64,000 nucleotides of DNA from Clostridiaceae bacterium (lineage in GTDB: Bacteria > Bacillota > Clostridia > Peptostreptococcales > Natronincolaceae). A program made the position numbers and the translations under genes. Location of the stretch: NCBI GenBank assembly GCA_020832135.1, contig JAFIFG010000057.1:30146-94145 (forward strand), read 5' to 3'. Shown here one piece after another: positions 1 to 8,886 of this stretch. The notes below the pieces were generated by a model that had not been told where the DNA came from, made no database searches, and saw only the letters and a list, made by a program, of their open reading frames with translations. Every line of letters begins with the position of its first letter. The first letter of the stretch is position 1.

Positions 1-1574
1 TCCAAAGAATTGACAATGTATTTCAAAGGGTTAATGACAAGTATATTATTTTATTAAAGTGGAGTTTACAACATAGATTAGGTGTTCTGTTGTTAACCTT
101 TATAATATTTTTCAGTTCGATTCTATCTGTAGTATGGGTAGGTGCAGAATATTTTCCTGAGTTTGATGAAGGAACCTTTAAAATTAATATTATGTTACCA
201 CAGGGAAGTAGCTTGGAAAGCACTGAAGAAATAGTACAAAAGGTTGAACAAGTAGTAGCAGACTACGAGGATGTAGAAGTGATTTTTAGTAATATTGGTG
301 GAGGAGATGAGTTTTTCAGCAGTTATGGATATAGACCTCATAGAGCCTCAGTTGATGTAAGACTTGTACCTTACAATAGCAGGAAACAAAATACTTTAAA
401 GATTATTGATGAGGTTCGAAATGATTTAATAAAAATACCAGGTGCTGAAATAACAGTGTCAAACCTTTCTCTTGTTGGAATGGGCTTTGCTGGCGAGGCG
501 GTGGAGGTAGAGATAAGAGGGGATAGTTTAGATATATTGCAGGATATATCACAGAGTTTTATGGAAATTATTCAAACCGTAGAAGGAACTAGAGAAGTAA
601 CATCGAATTTTACAGAAGGTAGACCACAACTAGAAGTATATTTAAATAGAGATATTACATCGCTTTATGGACTACAAACATTTCAAGTAGCTACAAGTAT
701 AAGAAATATAATTCAAGGCATGGATACAACAAAATTAAGAATAGATGGGAAAGAACATAACATAGTTATTAAAGGAGAAGATTATTTAAAAGATGGAATT
801 GGGAATTTCATGCAAACTCCTATTGAAACAATGTTAGGAAATACAGTACCCTTAGAGCAAATCACGGAATATAGAATAGCACAGGGGCCTAGTGCTATAA
901 GACGCTCTAGCCAAGTAAGAACTATAAGTGTAACCGCTGCTATTATTAACAGAGATGTAAATAGTGTTATTTCTGACATTGAAGACAAACTTCAACATTA
1001 TCCTTTGCCGGCAGGATACACTTATCAATACAGAGGACAAATGGAGCAATTAGAAGAAGCCTTTGCTAATTTAGCATTAGCTGTTATTCTTGCGATTTTG
1101 TTGGTATATATGATATTAGCCTCTCAATTTCAATCTTTATTATATCCCTTCACTATTATGCTATCAGTACCATTGGCTTTTTCTGGAGGTGCACTGGCAT
1201 TACTTTTGAGAGGGCAGCCTTTGAGTGTCCCTGCTGTAATAGGGTTGATCGTTCTGGCGGGTATTGTTGTAAATAATGGCATTGTTTTGATAGACTATAT
1301 TAATCTTTTAAGAAAAGAGAGTAAAGAAATTAATGATGCTATAATAATGGCAGGCTCCACAAGACTAAGACCTATTGCTATGACAACCCTTACCACAGTT
1401 TTAGGATTATTACCATTAGCTATAGGGATAAATGAAGGGTCAGAAGTGCAGATACCTTTAGCTACTGTAGTAATAGGAGGGTTATTACTATCAACATTAT
1501 TAACTTTAATTGTATTACCAGTGGTTTACTCTATACTTAATGATGTGAAATTACATATTATAAAAAGAGAGTAA
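1..1574 (+). CDS. RND-family efflux transporter (AcrB/CzcA-type), C-terminal part, cut by window edge
   Basis: The reading frame is open from base 3 with no stop, so the gene starts outside the window and only about the last 523 residues are seen. They correspond to the second half of an inner-membrane RND pump: a large periplasmic porter region (from FDEGTFKINIMLPQG) followed by at least four membrane segments. The segment GIVVNNGIVLIDYIN and the loop GSTRLRPIAMTTL are typical of family members that export drugs or metals using the ion gradient. The TTG at 90 and later in-frame starts lie inside the domain and are not real starts. The substrate cannot be told from this part. The protein ends normally at VYSILND followed by a short basic tail. 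Confidence 0.92.
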   Translation, partial: QRIDNVFQRVNDKYIILLKWSLQHRLGVLLLTFIIFFSSILSVVWVGAEYFPEFDEGTFKINIMLPQGSSLESTEEIVQKVEQVVADYEDVEVIFSNIGGGDEFFSSYGYRPHRASVDVRLVPYNSRKQNTLKIIDEVRNDLIKIPGAEITVSNLSLVGMGFAGEAVEVEIRGDSLDILQDISQSFMEIIQTVEGTREVTSNFTEGRPQLEVYLNRDITSLYGLQTFQVATSIRNIIQGMDTTKLRIDGKEHNIVIKGEDYLKDGIGNFMQTPIETMLGNTVPLEQITEYRIAQGPSAIRRSSQVRTISVTAAIINRDVNSVISDIEDKLQHYPLPAGYTYQYRGQMEQLEEAFANLALAVILAILLVYMILASQFQSLLYPFTIMLSVPLAFSGGALALLLRGQPLSVPAVIGLIVLAGIVVNNGIVLIDYINLLRKESKEINDAIIMAGSTRLRPIAMTTLTTVLGLLPLAIGINEGSEVQIPLATVVIGGLLLSTLLTLIVLPVVYSILNDVKLHIIKRE

Positions 1575-1603
1575 TCTAAACTAATCATAGGGGACGTGAG
1601 AAT

Positions 1604-1885
1604 ATGTTAGTAGGGGTGTGTTCAATCAAGATAGTTATGTACGAAGTAAATTCTCTAAAGGGGAAGAGGCAAATACTTAAAAGTATGATAGAACGAATAA
1701 AAGCAAGGTTCAATGTATCTATAGCAGAAGTCGGGGATCAAGATAAATGGCAAATAGCAGAAATAGGCTTCTGTTGTGTAACCAACAGTCGAAGACATGC
1801 CGACGAAATGATTAACACTGTGATAGGATTTATAGAGAAGGATGGAAGGTTAGATATCACGGAGTGTGAGGTAGAGATATTATAG
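1604..1885 (+). CDS. DUF503 / YlxP-like small protein
   Basis: A 93-residue protein of the DUF503 (YlxP) family. The N-terminal half reads GVCSIKIVMYEVNSLKGKR, the family's hallmark beta strand followed by the SLKGKR motif, and the rest alternates helix and strand (ferredoxin-like fold expected). In other Firmicutes ylxP sits next to infB and rbfA, and a role near ribosome assembly has been suggested; here it is instead between an efflux pump and endonuclease III, so context does not support that role directly. The start ATG is preceded only by a weak GGGGACGTGA ribosome site. The function is unknown. Confidence 0.85.
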   Translation: MLVGVCSIKIVMYEVNSLKGKRQILKSMIERIKARFNVSIAEVGDQDKWQIAEIGFCCVTNSRRHADEMINTVIGFIEKDGRLDITECEVEIL

Positions 1886-1901
1886 GGAAAGGAAATAAAC
1901 T

Positions 1902-2555
1902 ATGTCTAGAAAAAGACTTACTAAAAAAGAAATGAAGGAAGCTTTAGATATATTGCAAAGGACCTATCCTAATGCAGATACAGAATTGAATTTTAATAAT
2001 CCTTTTGAGTTGTTGATTTCTACTATTTTAGCTGCTCAGTGTACCGATAAAAGAGTAAATCAGGTGACGGAAAAACTATATAAGTATTTTCCAAAGCCAC
2101 AGGATTTTTTACAGCTTACTGAAGAAGAGTTAGGAGAATGGGTTAGAAGCTGTGGATTTTATAGAAATAAAAGTAAAAATATCCTTCATACCTGTCGGAT
2201 CTTGATGGAGGAACACGGAGGAGAGGTTCCTGACACTAGAGAAGAGCTTGAGAAACTGCCAGGAGTAGGAAGAAAAACTGCTAATGTAGTGCTAAGCAAT
2301 GTCTTTGGCCAGGATGCTATTGCTGTAGATACCCATGTGTTTAGGGTTTCCAATAGAATAGGACTTGCAAACTCAGATAATGTTGATGCTACAGAAAAGG
2401 ATTTAATGAAAAACATTCCTAAAGAGAAGTGGTCAGAGGCACACCATTGGTTAATCTTCCACGGTAGAAGAATATGTAAAGCAAGAAAACCTTTATGTGA
2501 AGAATGTCCTTTAACTCAACATTGTCTCTACTATTTAAATCTTATAAAAAAATAA
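1902..2555 (+). CDS. nth: Endonuclease III (DNA glycosylase/AP lyase)
   Basis: Base-excision repair enzyme that removes oxidised pyrimidines and cuts the abasic site. It has 217 residues, the normal family length. The helix-hairpin-helix LPGVGRKTANVVLS (about 119-132) contains the expected catalytic lysine K125, and D143 in VDTHVFRVSNR is the conserved aspartate. The C-terminal iron-sulfur ligands are present as C192-x6-C199-x2-C202-x5-C208. An AAAGGA ribosome site precedes the ATG 17 bases after the DUF503 stop, so the two are probably cotranscribed. A terminator hairpin follows. Confidence 0.97.
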   Translation: MSRKRLTKKEMKEALDILQRTYPNADTELNFNNPFELLISTILAAQCTDKRVNQVTEKLYKYFPKPQDFLQLTEEELGEWVRSCGFYRNKSKNILHTCRILMEEHGGEVPDTREELEKLPGVGRKTANVVLSNVFGQDAIAVDTHVFRVSNRIGLANSDNVDATEKDLMKNIPKEKWSEAHHWLIFHGRRICKARKPLCEECPLTQHCLYYLNLIKK

Positions 2556-2566
2556 TTCGTACAACA

Positions 2567-2597
2567 GGATGTCTAATACAGTTTTAGACATCTTTTG
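2567..2597 (+). terminator. Rho-independent terminator after nth
   Basis: The 9-bp stem GATGTCTAA / TTAGACATC (2568-2576 with 2584-2592) is followed by a TTTT run, 12 bases after the nth stop. Confidence 0.75.
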
Positions 2598-2703
2598 CTT
2601 ATTTAAAAAGAAAAGATAATATAGGGTTTTTAAAAAAGAGGATTAATTATGTTCTATGGAGAAATATAGTATAAATCTAGTCATAGGGAAGGAATGTAGT
2701 TAA

Positions 2704-4668
2704 ATGATCTTCGTATTAGATATTGGAACTAGAAGTGTAGTAGGTCTATTAGGGACCTTACAACAGGACAAAATACTTATCCAACACTCAGCCATAGCAT
2801 TTCATAAAAAAAGAGCTATGTATGATGGACAGATTCATGATATTGAAGCGGTGGCAGAGGTTGTTAAAAAGGTTAAACTAGAAATTGAGGAAAAAGCAGG
2901 GGTGAAACTTGAGGAAGTAGCCATAGCTGCGGCAGGTAGAGCCTTAAAAACCCATCAAACAACAGTAGAAGAAGATTTAAATGAACACAAAGAAATAGAT
3001 AAACATTTAATACATGCCATTGAAATAGAAGGCATACAACAGGCACAAAAAGAATTAGAGAAGGATTCAGAGGAGGTTAATGATTATTTCTGTGTAGGTC
3101 ATACCGTAGTAAATTATTATCTTGATGATGGATTTATAAAAACTCCTATAGGACATAAGGGCAGAAAATTAACTATAGATGTATTGGCAACATTTTTACC
3201 GAGAATTGTAGTAGATAGTTTGTATACAGTAATGGCAAGAGTTGGTTTAGAGGTAAGCTATTTAACCCTAGAGCCTATCGCAGCAATTGAAGTGGCGGTT
3301 CCTGAAAACATGAGACTATTAAATATAGCATTAGTGGATATAGGGGCAGGAACTTCAGATATGGCTATTACACAGGAAGGGCGAATTACTTCTTATGGAA
3401 TGACTTCTGTTGCTGGAGATGAAATTACAGAGGAATTGGCCAAATTATATTTATTGGATTTTGATACTGCAGAGGAATTAAAGTGTAATCTATGTAGATC
3501 AGATCAACAAAATTTTACTGATATTATAGGAATACAGCAGGAAATAGCTACGGGAGATATACTTGAAAAAATAAAACCAACTATAGATGCAGTAGCATCA
3601 AAAATTTGCAAAGGTATTTTGGAGAAAAACCAAAAATCACCTAGTGTGGTTTTTTTGATAGGTGGAGGTAGTCAAATACCTCAGTTAAGCAATATAATAG
3701 CCCAAAAACTAGAGATGCCGAAAGAAAGAGTAGTAGTTAGAACGATAGAAAACATACAAAACTTACAGGGGGATGCTAGAGTATTCACTGGACCTGAAGG
3801 TATCACCCCTATAGGGATATTGGTAAAAGCCATTAACAATGAAACAAGAGATTTTATAGAAGTAGAAGTAAACAAGCAACGGGTTAAACTTTTTAAAACC
3901 CAAGGGCTTAAAGTAAGTGATGCACTGCTGATGACAGACCTAAAGCCTAGAGATTTAGTACCCAAAAAAGGAGAAAGTTTAAAGGTTTTTGTTAATGGTA
4001 AAGAAACAACAATCTATGGTGAGTATGGAGAATCAGCGGAAATCCTAGTAAATAACAAAATATCTAACCTAGATACCCCTATTAATACTGGAGATAGTAT
4101 AACTATAAAACCAGCTAAGCAAGGGAAACATGCTGTAGGTTACCTGTTGGATGTCGTGAAATTTCAGGATGTTTTTTATGTAAATGATAAGGAAATTAAT
4201 AAATTCTACAATGTAAAAATCAATGGTGAAGAAATAAAAGATAATAAACAACTTAGAAATAAAGATGAAGTACAATATACTTCCATAGACACAGTGGAGG
4301 ATTTATATTATTATTTAAGAATAGATGCTAAAGAATATGATGTATATATAGATGGTGCGGGAGCATATTTATATAATGAAATTGCTGCTAATGTTAGAAT
4401 AATAACTGAAAAAAAAGAAGACAATGATATAAAAGAAGATGCTTCCAGTTTAGATAAGGAAAAGAGTTTGGAAGTTATATACAATGGAAAACCAATAAAA
4501 ATTCATAGTAATAAAACAGATTTAATATTTGTAGACATATTTAATTTTGTTGACTTTAATAGAAATGAAGCAAAGGGGAAGCTAGTATTAAAACATAATG
4601 GGGAAATAGCCAATTATACAAATCCCCTGAGGTGCGGAGATGAAATAGAAGTTTACTGGGAAAACTAA
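2704..4668 (+). CDS. FtsA/PilM-like actin-fold ATPase with long C-terminal extension
   Basis: A 654-residue protein. The first ~390 residues carry the actin-superfamily motifs: phosphate-1 VLDIGTRSVVGLLG (4-17), phosphate-2 LVDIGAGTSDMAI (about 216-228) and the adenosine motif VVFLIGGGSQIPQLS (about 318-332), with the FtsA-type 1C insertion between the first two. The remaining ~260 residues are not part of normal FtsA (about 420 aa); they contain several short beta-rich units ending in phrases such as INTGDSITIKP and LRCGDEIEVYW, suggesting repeated beta-grasp-like modules. No FtsA C-terminal amphipathic helix is evident. It lies 21 bases upstream of a VanW/G5 wall protein, which suggests a cell-envelope role; no ftsZ is nearby. 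ATPase-fold membership is firm; the cellular role is inferred. Confidence 0.8.
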   Translation: MIFVLDIGTRSVVGLLGTLQQDKILIQHSAIAFHKKRAMYDGQIHDIEAVAEVVKKVKLEIEEKAGVKLEEVAIAAAGRALKTHQTTVEEDLNEHKEIDKHLIHAIEIEGIQQAQKELEKDSEEVNDYFCVGHTVVNYYLDDGFIKTPIGHKGRKLTIDVLATFLPRIVVDSLYTVMARVGLEVSYLTLEPIAAIEVAVPENMRLLNIALVDIGAGTSDMAITQEGRITSYGMTSVAGDEITEELAKLYLLDFDTAEELKCNLCRSDQQNFTDIIGIQQEIATGDILEKIKPTIDAVASKICKGILEKNQKSPSVVFLIGGGSQIPQLSNIIAQKLEMPKERVVVRTIENIQNLQGDARVFTGPEGITPIGILVKAINNETRDFIEVEVNKQRVKLFKTQGLKVSDALLMTDLKPRDLVPKKGESLKVFVNGKETTIYGEYGESAEILVNNKISNLDTPINTGDSITIKPAKQGKHAVGYLLDVVKFQDVFYVNDKEINKFYNVKINGEEIKDNKQLRNKDEVQYTSIDTVEDLYYYLRIDAKEYDVYIDGAGAYLYNEIAANVRIITEKKEDNDIKEDASSLDKEKSLEVIYNGKPIKIHSNKTDLIFVDIFNFVDFNRNEAKGKLVLKHNGEIANYTNPLRCGDEIEVYWEN

Positions 4669-4689
4669 GGGATATTAGGGAGTGATGTT

Positions 4690-6219
4690 ATGGAGCCAAC
4701 TGTTATAGGGGTAAGTAGAAAGAAAATAATGCTATGGACCATTAGTATGGTATTTACTATTGGTGTGGTTTCATTTTTAACGTTGGGGATTTTGCTCTTA
4801 AGAAAAGATACTATTTATGTTGGTGTATATATAGAAACCGTAAATACAAGTGATTTGACAAAGGAAGAAGCTAGGGAGAGATTAGAAACTATTTATGAAG
4901 AACAGCTAAATGCATTTAAGCTTAATTTAGTTCGTGAGGACTACCAAAAACAGTTGGCATATAAAGAATTAGGATACACCTATGATTATGAAGAGGCAGT
5001 GGAAAAGGCTTATAGAATAGGAAGAACAGGAAACACCATTAAAAGGATTCAAGAAATTCATCGTTTGAAAGATAACCCTATATATATTTCTATGGAGCTT
5101 AATTATGACGCAGTACATATGGATGACATCATGGAGGATATTGAAGTACATATAAATAGAGAGGCTAAAGATGCTACAATTCTAAGAAGAAATGGTGCTT
5201 TTCATATAACGAAGGAACAAATAGGTATGGAGGTAGATAAAAAAGTATTAATAGATAAAATACAAAAAAACATCCAAAGATTTAGTCAAGAAGATATTAC
5301 TATTCCTATAATATATAATACTCCTAGGATTACAGAGGAGAAGCTGTTAGCCATTAAAGATGTATTGGGGGAATACAGTACTACCTTTAATGCCCAACAA
5401 TCGGGTAGAAGTGAAAATATAGCTATTGCTGCTAGGAGTATAAACAACACATTACTGATGCCACAAGAAGAATTCTCCTTCAACAAACAAACAGGACCAA
5501 GGGGTATAGCAGGTGGATATCAAGAGGCACCTGTTATCATAAATGGAGAATTAGTTCCTGGGGTCGGTGGAGGTATTTGTCAGGTTTCTTCAACTCTATA
5601 TAATGCAGTTGCAAGATCTAACCTAGAAGTTTCTGATAGAAGAAACCACTCCTTGCCAGTGGCTTATGTACCATTAGGTCAGGATGCCACCGTAGCAGGT
5701 GATTATATAGATTTTAAATTCATCAATAATAGACAGTATCCTGTTTATGTAGAAAGTTTTGTTCAAAATAGCAGTGTCTTTGTACGGATACACGGAAAAA
5801 AAGAAGATAATATAAAAGTAACTCTTGTCTCTGAGATCATAGAAACAATAGAGCCAAAGATTGAGATTAAAAAAGATGACACCCTCTTAATAGGAGAAAA
5901 AGAGGTGATAAGGGAAGCGAAAAAGGGTTTTAGAGTAAATACCTATAAAGTGTATACTGAAAATGGAAGACAATTAAAAAGAGAATATATTTCTACTGAT
6001 CGTTATGTTGCAGTAGATGGAATTATCGTTGAAGGAACTAAGCCGAAGGAAAAGAATAAAATAGAAGCAGGAGTTGAAACAGAAAAACAACAAAAAATAG
6101 AAAAAGCACATGAGGAAAATCCGATAGAAGACGAGGTAACACCAATAGAGGAAGAAATAGAATCAGAACCAAATGAAGATGATCAAGTTCCCTCACAATT
6201 AAGTGGGGGTTTTTTATGA
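4690..6219 (+). CDS. VanW-family protein with G5 domain, membrane anchored
   Basis: A 509-residue envelope protein. Residues about 12-37 are a single membrane segment (signal anchor). A region resembling the YoaR/VanW-associated putative peptidoglycan-binding domain follows (about 45-220), then the VanW domain (about 235-365), recognisable by NTLLMPQEEFSFNKQTGPR, VPGVGGGICQVSSTLYNA and RNHSLPVAYVP, and a G5-like domain (about 385-450). The tail is very acidic and low in complexity (E/P/K-rich), as in wall-spanning linkers. The name comes from vancomycin-resistance clusters, but most VanW proteins, including this one with no van genes nearby, have no known resistance role. An AGGGAGTGA ribosome site precedes the ATG. 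The 3' end of the gene forms the following terminator. Confidence 0.88.
   Translation: MEPTVIGVSRKKIMLWTISMVFTIGVVSFLTLGILLLRKDTIYVGVYIETVNTSDLTKEEARERLETIYEEQLNAFKLNLVREDYQKQLAYKELGYTYDYEEAVEKAYRIGRTGNTIKRIQEIHRLKDNPIYISMELNYDAVHMDDIMEDIEVHINREAKDATILRRNGAFHITKEQIGMEVDKKVLIDKIQKNIQRFSQEDITIPIIYNTPRITEEKLLAIKDVLGEYSTTFNAQQSGRSENIAIAARSINNTLLMPQEEFSFNKQTGPRGIAGGYQEAPVIINGELVPGVGGGICQVSSTLYNAVARSNLEVSDRRNHSLPVAYVPLGQDATVAGDYIDFKFINNRQYPVYVESFVQNSSVFVRIHGKKEDNIKVTLVSEIIETIEPKIEIKKDDTLLIGEKEVIREAKKGFRVNTYKVYTENGRQLKREYISTDRYVAVDGIIVEGTKPKEKNKIEAGVETEKQQKIEKAHEENPIEDEVTPIEEEIESEPNEDDQVPSQLSGGFL
6189..6216 (+). terminator. Terminator overlapping the vanW-like 3' end
   Basis: CCCTCAC pairs with GTGGGGG (one G-T pair) around an AATTAA loop, followed by seven T residues. 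The whole structure lies inside the last codons of the preceding gene. Confidence 0.6.
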
Positions 6220-6253
6220 TATAATAAGGAGATCAAAAATTGGGAGGTAAAAT

Positions 6254-6949
6254 ATGGAACACTTACTATATGATAAAGAAATAAATTGTCCATGCTGCAA
6301 AAACAAGTTTAACACTAAAAAAGTTAGGGGTAGAAAGCTCAAGGTATTGGAAAGACAGACGGATTATTATGTAAAGTATCAAGACCTTAATCCTATATAC
6401 TACCATGTATGGATTTGTCCGAAATGTGGCTATAGTGCTACAGAAGGGGAGTATGTAGAGTTAAATAAAGATCAAATACATATAGTAAAGGAAAAAATCT
6501 CAAATAAATGGAAGCAACAAGACTATGGCACTATTAGAACACAACAGGAGGCAGAAGCAAGCTATAAGTTAGCTATTCTTACAGGTCAACTCCTGAAAAA
6601 ACCAAAGGGTTACCTAGGAGGTTTAAGCCTAAAGCTTGCTTGGATTTATAGGGAGATGAAGGATGAGAGGGAAATGGAATTCTTAAACTATGCATTAGAT
6701 TTCTTTGAAACATCATACCAGCAGGAGCCTTTACCTGTAGCTGGCCTGGATGAAGTTTCCTTAGCATATTTAATAGGAGAATTGAAACGAAGATTGGACG
6801 ATCCCGAGACTGCTATAAAATGGTTTGCTAAGGCTCTAGATCATCCAGAAATAAAAAGAAAAAGACAGATTCAACTTATGGCAAGGGAGCAATGGCAAGA
6901 AGCCAGAGCAATATACAGTAAGAGAAAGAAAAGTGAAGCTAATGGATAA
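6254..6949 (+). CDS. DUF2225 family zinc-ribbon protein
   Basis: A 231-residue member of the DUF2225 family. Two cysteine pairs, CPCCKNKF near the N-terminus (about 12-19) and CPKCGYS (about 56-62), form a probable zinc ribbon. The rest is helical with TPR-like stretches (ETAIKWFAKALDHPEIKRK near the C-terminus). A GGGAGG ribosome site sits 6 bases before the ATG. The stop overlaps the start region of the downstream methyltransferase gene, so the two are translationally linked. The family is common in clostridia and has no assigned function. Confidence 0.85.
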   Translation: MEHLLYDKEINCPCCKNKFNTKKVRGRKLKVLERQTDYYVKYQDLNPIYYHVWICPKCGYSATEGEYVELNKDQIHIVKEKISNKWKQQDYGTIRTQQEAEASYKLAILTGQLLKKPKGYLGGLSLKLAWIYREMKDEREMEFLNYALDFFETSYQQEPLPVAGLDEVSLAYLIGELKRRLDDPETAIKWFAKALDHPEIKRKRQIQLMAREQWQEARAIYSKRKKSEANG

Positions 6950-7469
6950 TATTTATTATAGTACGATAAAAATATTAGACTATAATATCTATTTGGCTTC
7001 AATCGATAGAGGTTTAATGGCACTAACCATTAATGGTACAGAGGAAAATTTTATAAAAGAATTAAAAAATTCCTATCCCAATAGTGGAATTGTTTGTGAC
7101 GATGATAAAAATGCAATCTATATACAACAATTAAAGGAGTATGTTAAAGGAACTAGGAGGGAGTTCAATTTACCCTTACATTTCATAGGCACAGACTTTC
7201 AAAAAAAGGTATGGAAGTCTTTATGTGGAATACCCTATGGTAAAGTAGTGTCCTATAAAGATATAGCAGAGAAGGTAGGAAACCACAAGGCATCTAGAGC
7301 TGTAGGGATGGCAAATAATAAAAATAAAATTGCAATAATTGTACCATGTCATAGGGTCATTGGTGTCGGTGGTGATTTAGTCGGCTATGGTGGAGGACTT
7401 TCTATTAAAAAAAAGTTGTTGACACTAGAAGGAATCAAAATAGTTGAAGAAAAAGTGGTAAATGAATAA
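6942..7469 (+). CDS. ogt: Methylated-DNA--[protein]-cysteine S-methyltransferase
   Basis: Suicidal DNA repair protein that takes the alkyl group from O6-methylguanine onto its own cysteine. The active-site motif is VPCHRVIG, preceded by the helix-turn-helix/arginine-finger region ASRAVGMANNKN and the typical FQKKVWKSLCGIPYGKVVSY. About 175 residues, the usual Ogt length, without an Ada N-terminal domain. I start it at the ATG at 6942, which overlaps the stop of the DUF2225 gene; an in-frame GTG at 6933 would add three residues. The stop codon is part of the downstream terminator hairpin. Confidence 0.95.
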   Translation: MDNIYYSTIKILDYNIYLASIDRGLMALTINGTEENFIKELKNSYPNSGIVCDDDKNAIYIQQLKEYVKGTRREFNLPLHFIGTDFQKKVWKSLCGIPYGKVVSYKDIAEKVGNHKASRAVGMANNKNKIAIIVPCHRVIGVGGDLVGYGGGLSIKKKLLTLEGIKIVEEKVVNE

Positions 7470-7485
7470 ATACCACTTTTTTGCA
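7450..7485 (+). terminator. Terminator spanning the ogt stop codon
   Basis: AAAAAGTGGTA (7450-7460) pairs with TACCACTTTTT (7471-7481); the T run is part of the 3' arm. The stop codon lies in the loop. Confidence 0.75.
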
Positions 7486-7554
7486 TTTTATCCACTAATT
7501 TATGCATAAGTTTAATAGTAGAGAAAAATTACATATTAGTGGGAGGAGATGGAT

Positions 7555-8859
7555 TTGAAAAAATGTAATCAAAACCCAATTATTTTTATTCCTGGATTGA
7601 TGGGTTCTATGGGGAATGACGTGATTGAGGGTACAGGAGAGTGGAGTTTTGGAGTAGCCCGATGGATTTATGACCCTTTACTAGATAGACTTTCAGAAAT
7701 AGGATATCAAAAGAATGATAATTTGTTCGTTTGTTATTATGATTGGCGAAAGCAAAGTGACTATACAATAGAAAAATATTTAATACCCCTTATTCACAAG
7801 GTTAAAGAAAAACATCCAAATAAAAAAATAGATTTAATATGCCATAGTATGGGTGGCATTGTAGCAAGAGCTTATATACAGGGATGGAACTTTCAACATG
7901 ATATAGACAAACTTATTATGATTGGCACACCAAACAAAGGTTCTATAGAATCCTATTACTTATGGTCTACGGGAAGGTTGATGCCTAGTAAAAACAAAAG
8001 AACATTAGATAAATTAATTACAGCAGGATATATGTGGATTCTTCAAAGACTAATGAACTTTTCTTTTGGGATAGAAGATTTAGGGCGGATTCATGCTACG
8101 TTTCCATCTATGGAGGATCTTTTGCCTACATGGGATTATGGAGATATTTTATGCTATGAAGACGAAGGTGGAGAGTGGAGAACAGTACCTAAGTATTATA
8201 TAAAATATAAAAATTATCTTCTGAATAGATTAAACGAAACAGCGGATTTCATTCCCTACAAGATCAATGAAATGTACTGTATTATAGGATGCAATCATCC
8301 AACTTCACAATACTTAATGTTGGATAAGGAAAAATTATTTAAAGAAGGAGAAGAAGTAATTGTAGATATAGTTGATACATTAGATGGTGATAGTACAGTG
8401 CTTATTAAAAGTGGAGAAATTGAAGGGGCAGACTATTTTTACTTGAAATCGGATCATAGAAAAATAGTAGAAGAATCCTATGAATGTATAAAGCGAATAT
8501 ATGGTTATCAAGATATGGACATGAAGGGGATAGAAGAAGAAATGGAAGATAAAACAGTTCACTTATTATTTTCAGGAGATCCTAATGTAGTCATTGTTAA
8601 TGAAGACAATATTATCATCACTATAATAAAAGGGCAGATAAAAACATCTTACCCTTATATATATGAAAATTTTCCTGAAGAGCATAAATGGTTAGTATTA
8701 AAGGATATACCTAAGGGGAATTACACTTTAACTATCGATAATCCTAGTGATAAAGCTATTGATGTAATGATGTTATCGGAAGATATGAAAGAAGAGAAGA
8801 ACCACAGAAGTATTAAAGCTCATCAAGAAAATTTTACACTTTATTTTGAAATAATGTAG
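7555..8859 (+). CDS. Alpha/beta hydrolase, lipase/LCAT-like
   Basis: A 434-residue hydrolase. The N-terminus has the oxyanion strand NPIIFIPGLMGSMGND, and the nucleophile elbow is ICHSMGGIVARAY (about residue 95), matching the G/C-x-S-x-G pattern of LCAT, PGAP1 and bacterial lipases. A catalytic Asp and His probably lie in GDSTVL and KSDHRKIV. No signal peptide is present, so it looks cytoplasmic. The C-terminal ~100 residues form a beta-rich region (NYTLTIDNPSDKAIDVMMLS). The ribosome site GGGAGGA ends at 7547, only one base before the ATG at 7549, so the TTG at 7555 with 7-base spacing is the better start. The substrate is unknown. Confidence 0.75.
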   Translation: MKKCNQNPIIFIPGLMGSMGNDVIEGTGEWSFGVARWIYDPLLDRLSEIGYQKNDNLFVCYYDWRKQSDYTIEKYLIPLIHKVKEKHPNKKIDLICHSMGGIVARAYIQGWNFQHDIDKLIMIGTPNKGSIESYYLWSTGRLMPSKNKRTLDKLITAGYMWILQRLMNFSFGIEDLGRIHATFPSMEDLLPTWDYGDILCYEDEGGEWRTVPKYYIKYKNYLLNRLNETADFIPYKINEMYCIIGCNHPTSQYLMLDKEKLFKEGEEVIVDIVDTLDGDSTVLIKSGEIEGADYFYLKSDHRKIVEESYECIKRIYGYQDMDMKGIEEEMEDKTVHLLFSGDPNVVIVNEDNIIITIIKGQIKTSYPYIYENFPEEHKWLVLKDIPKGNYTLTIDNPSDKAIDVMMLSEDMKEEKNHRSIKAHQENFTLYFEIM

Positions 8860-8864
8860 AAGAA

Positions 8865-8886
8865 AGGGTACATATTTTATGCACCC
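8865..8886. terminator. Possible convergent terminator between hydrolase and traB-like genes
   Basis: AAGGGT and ACCCCTT can pair imperfectly between the convergent genes. The T run is weak in both directions. Confidence 0.35.
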
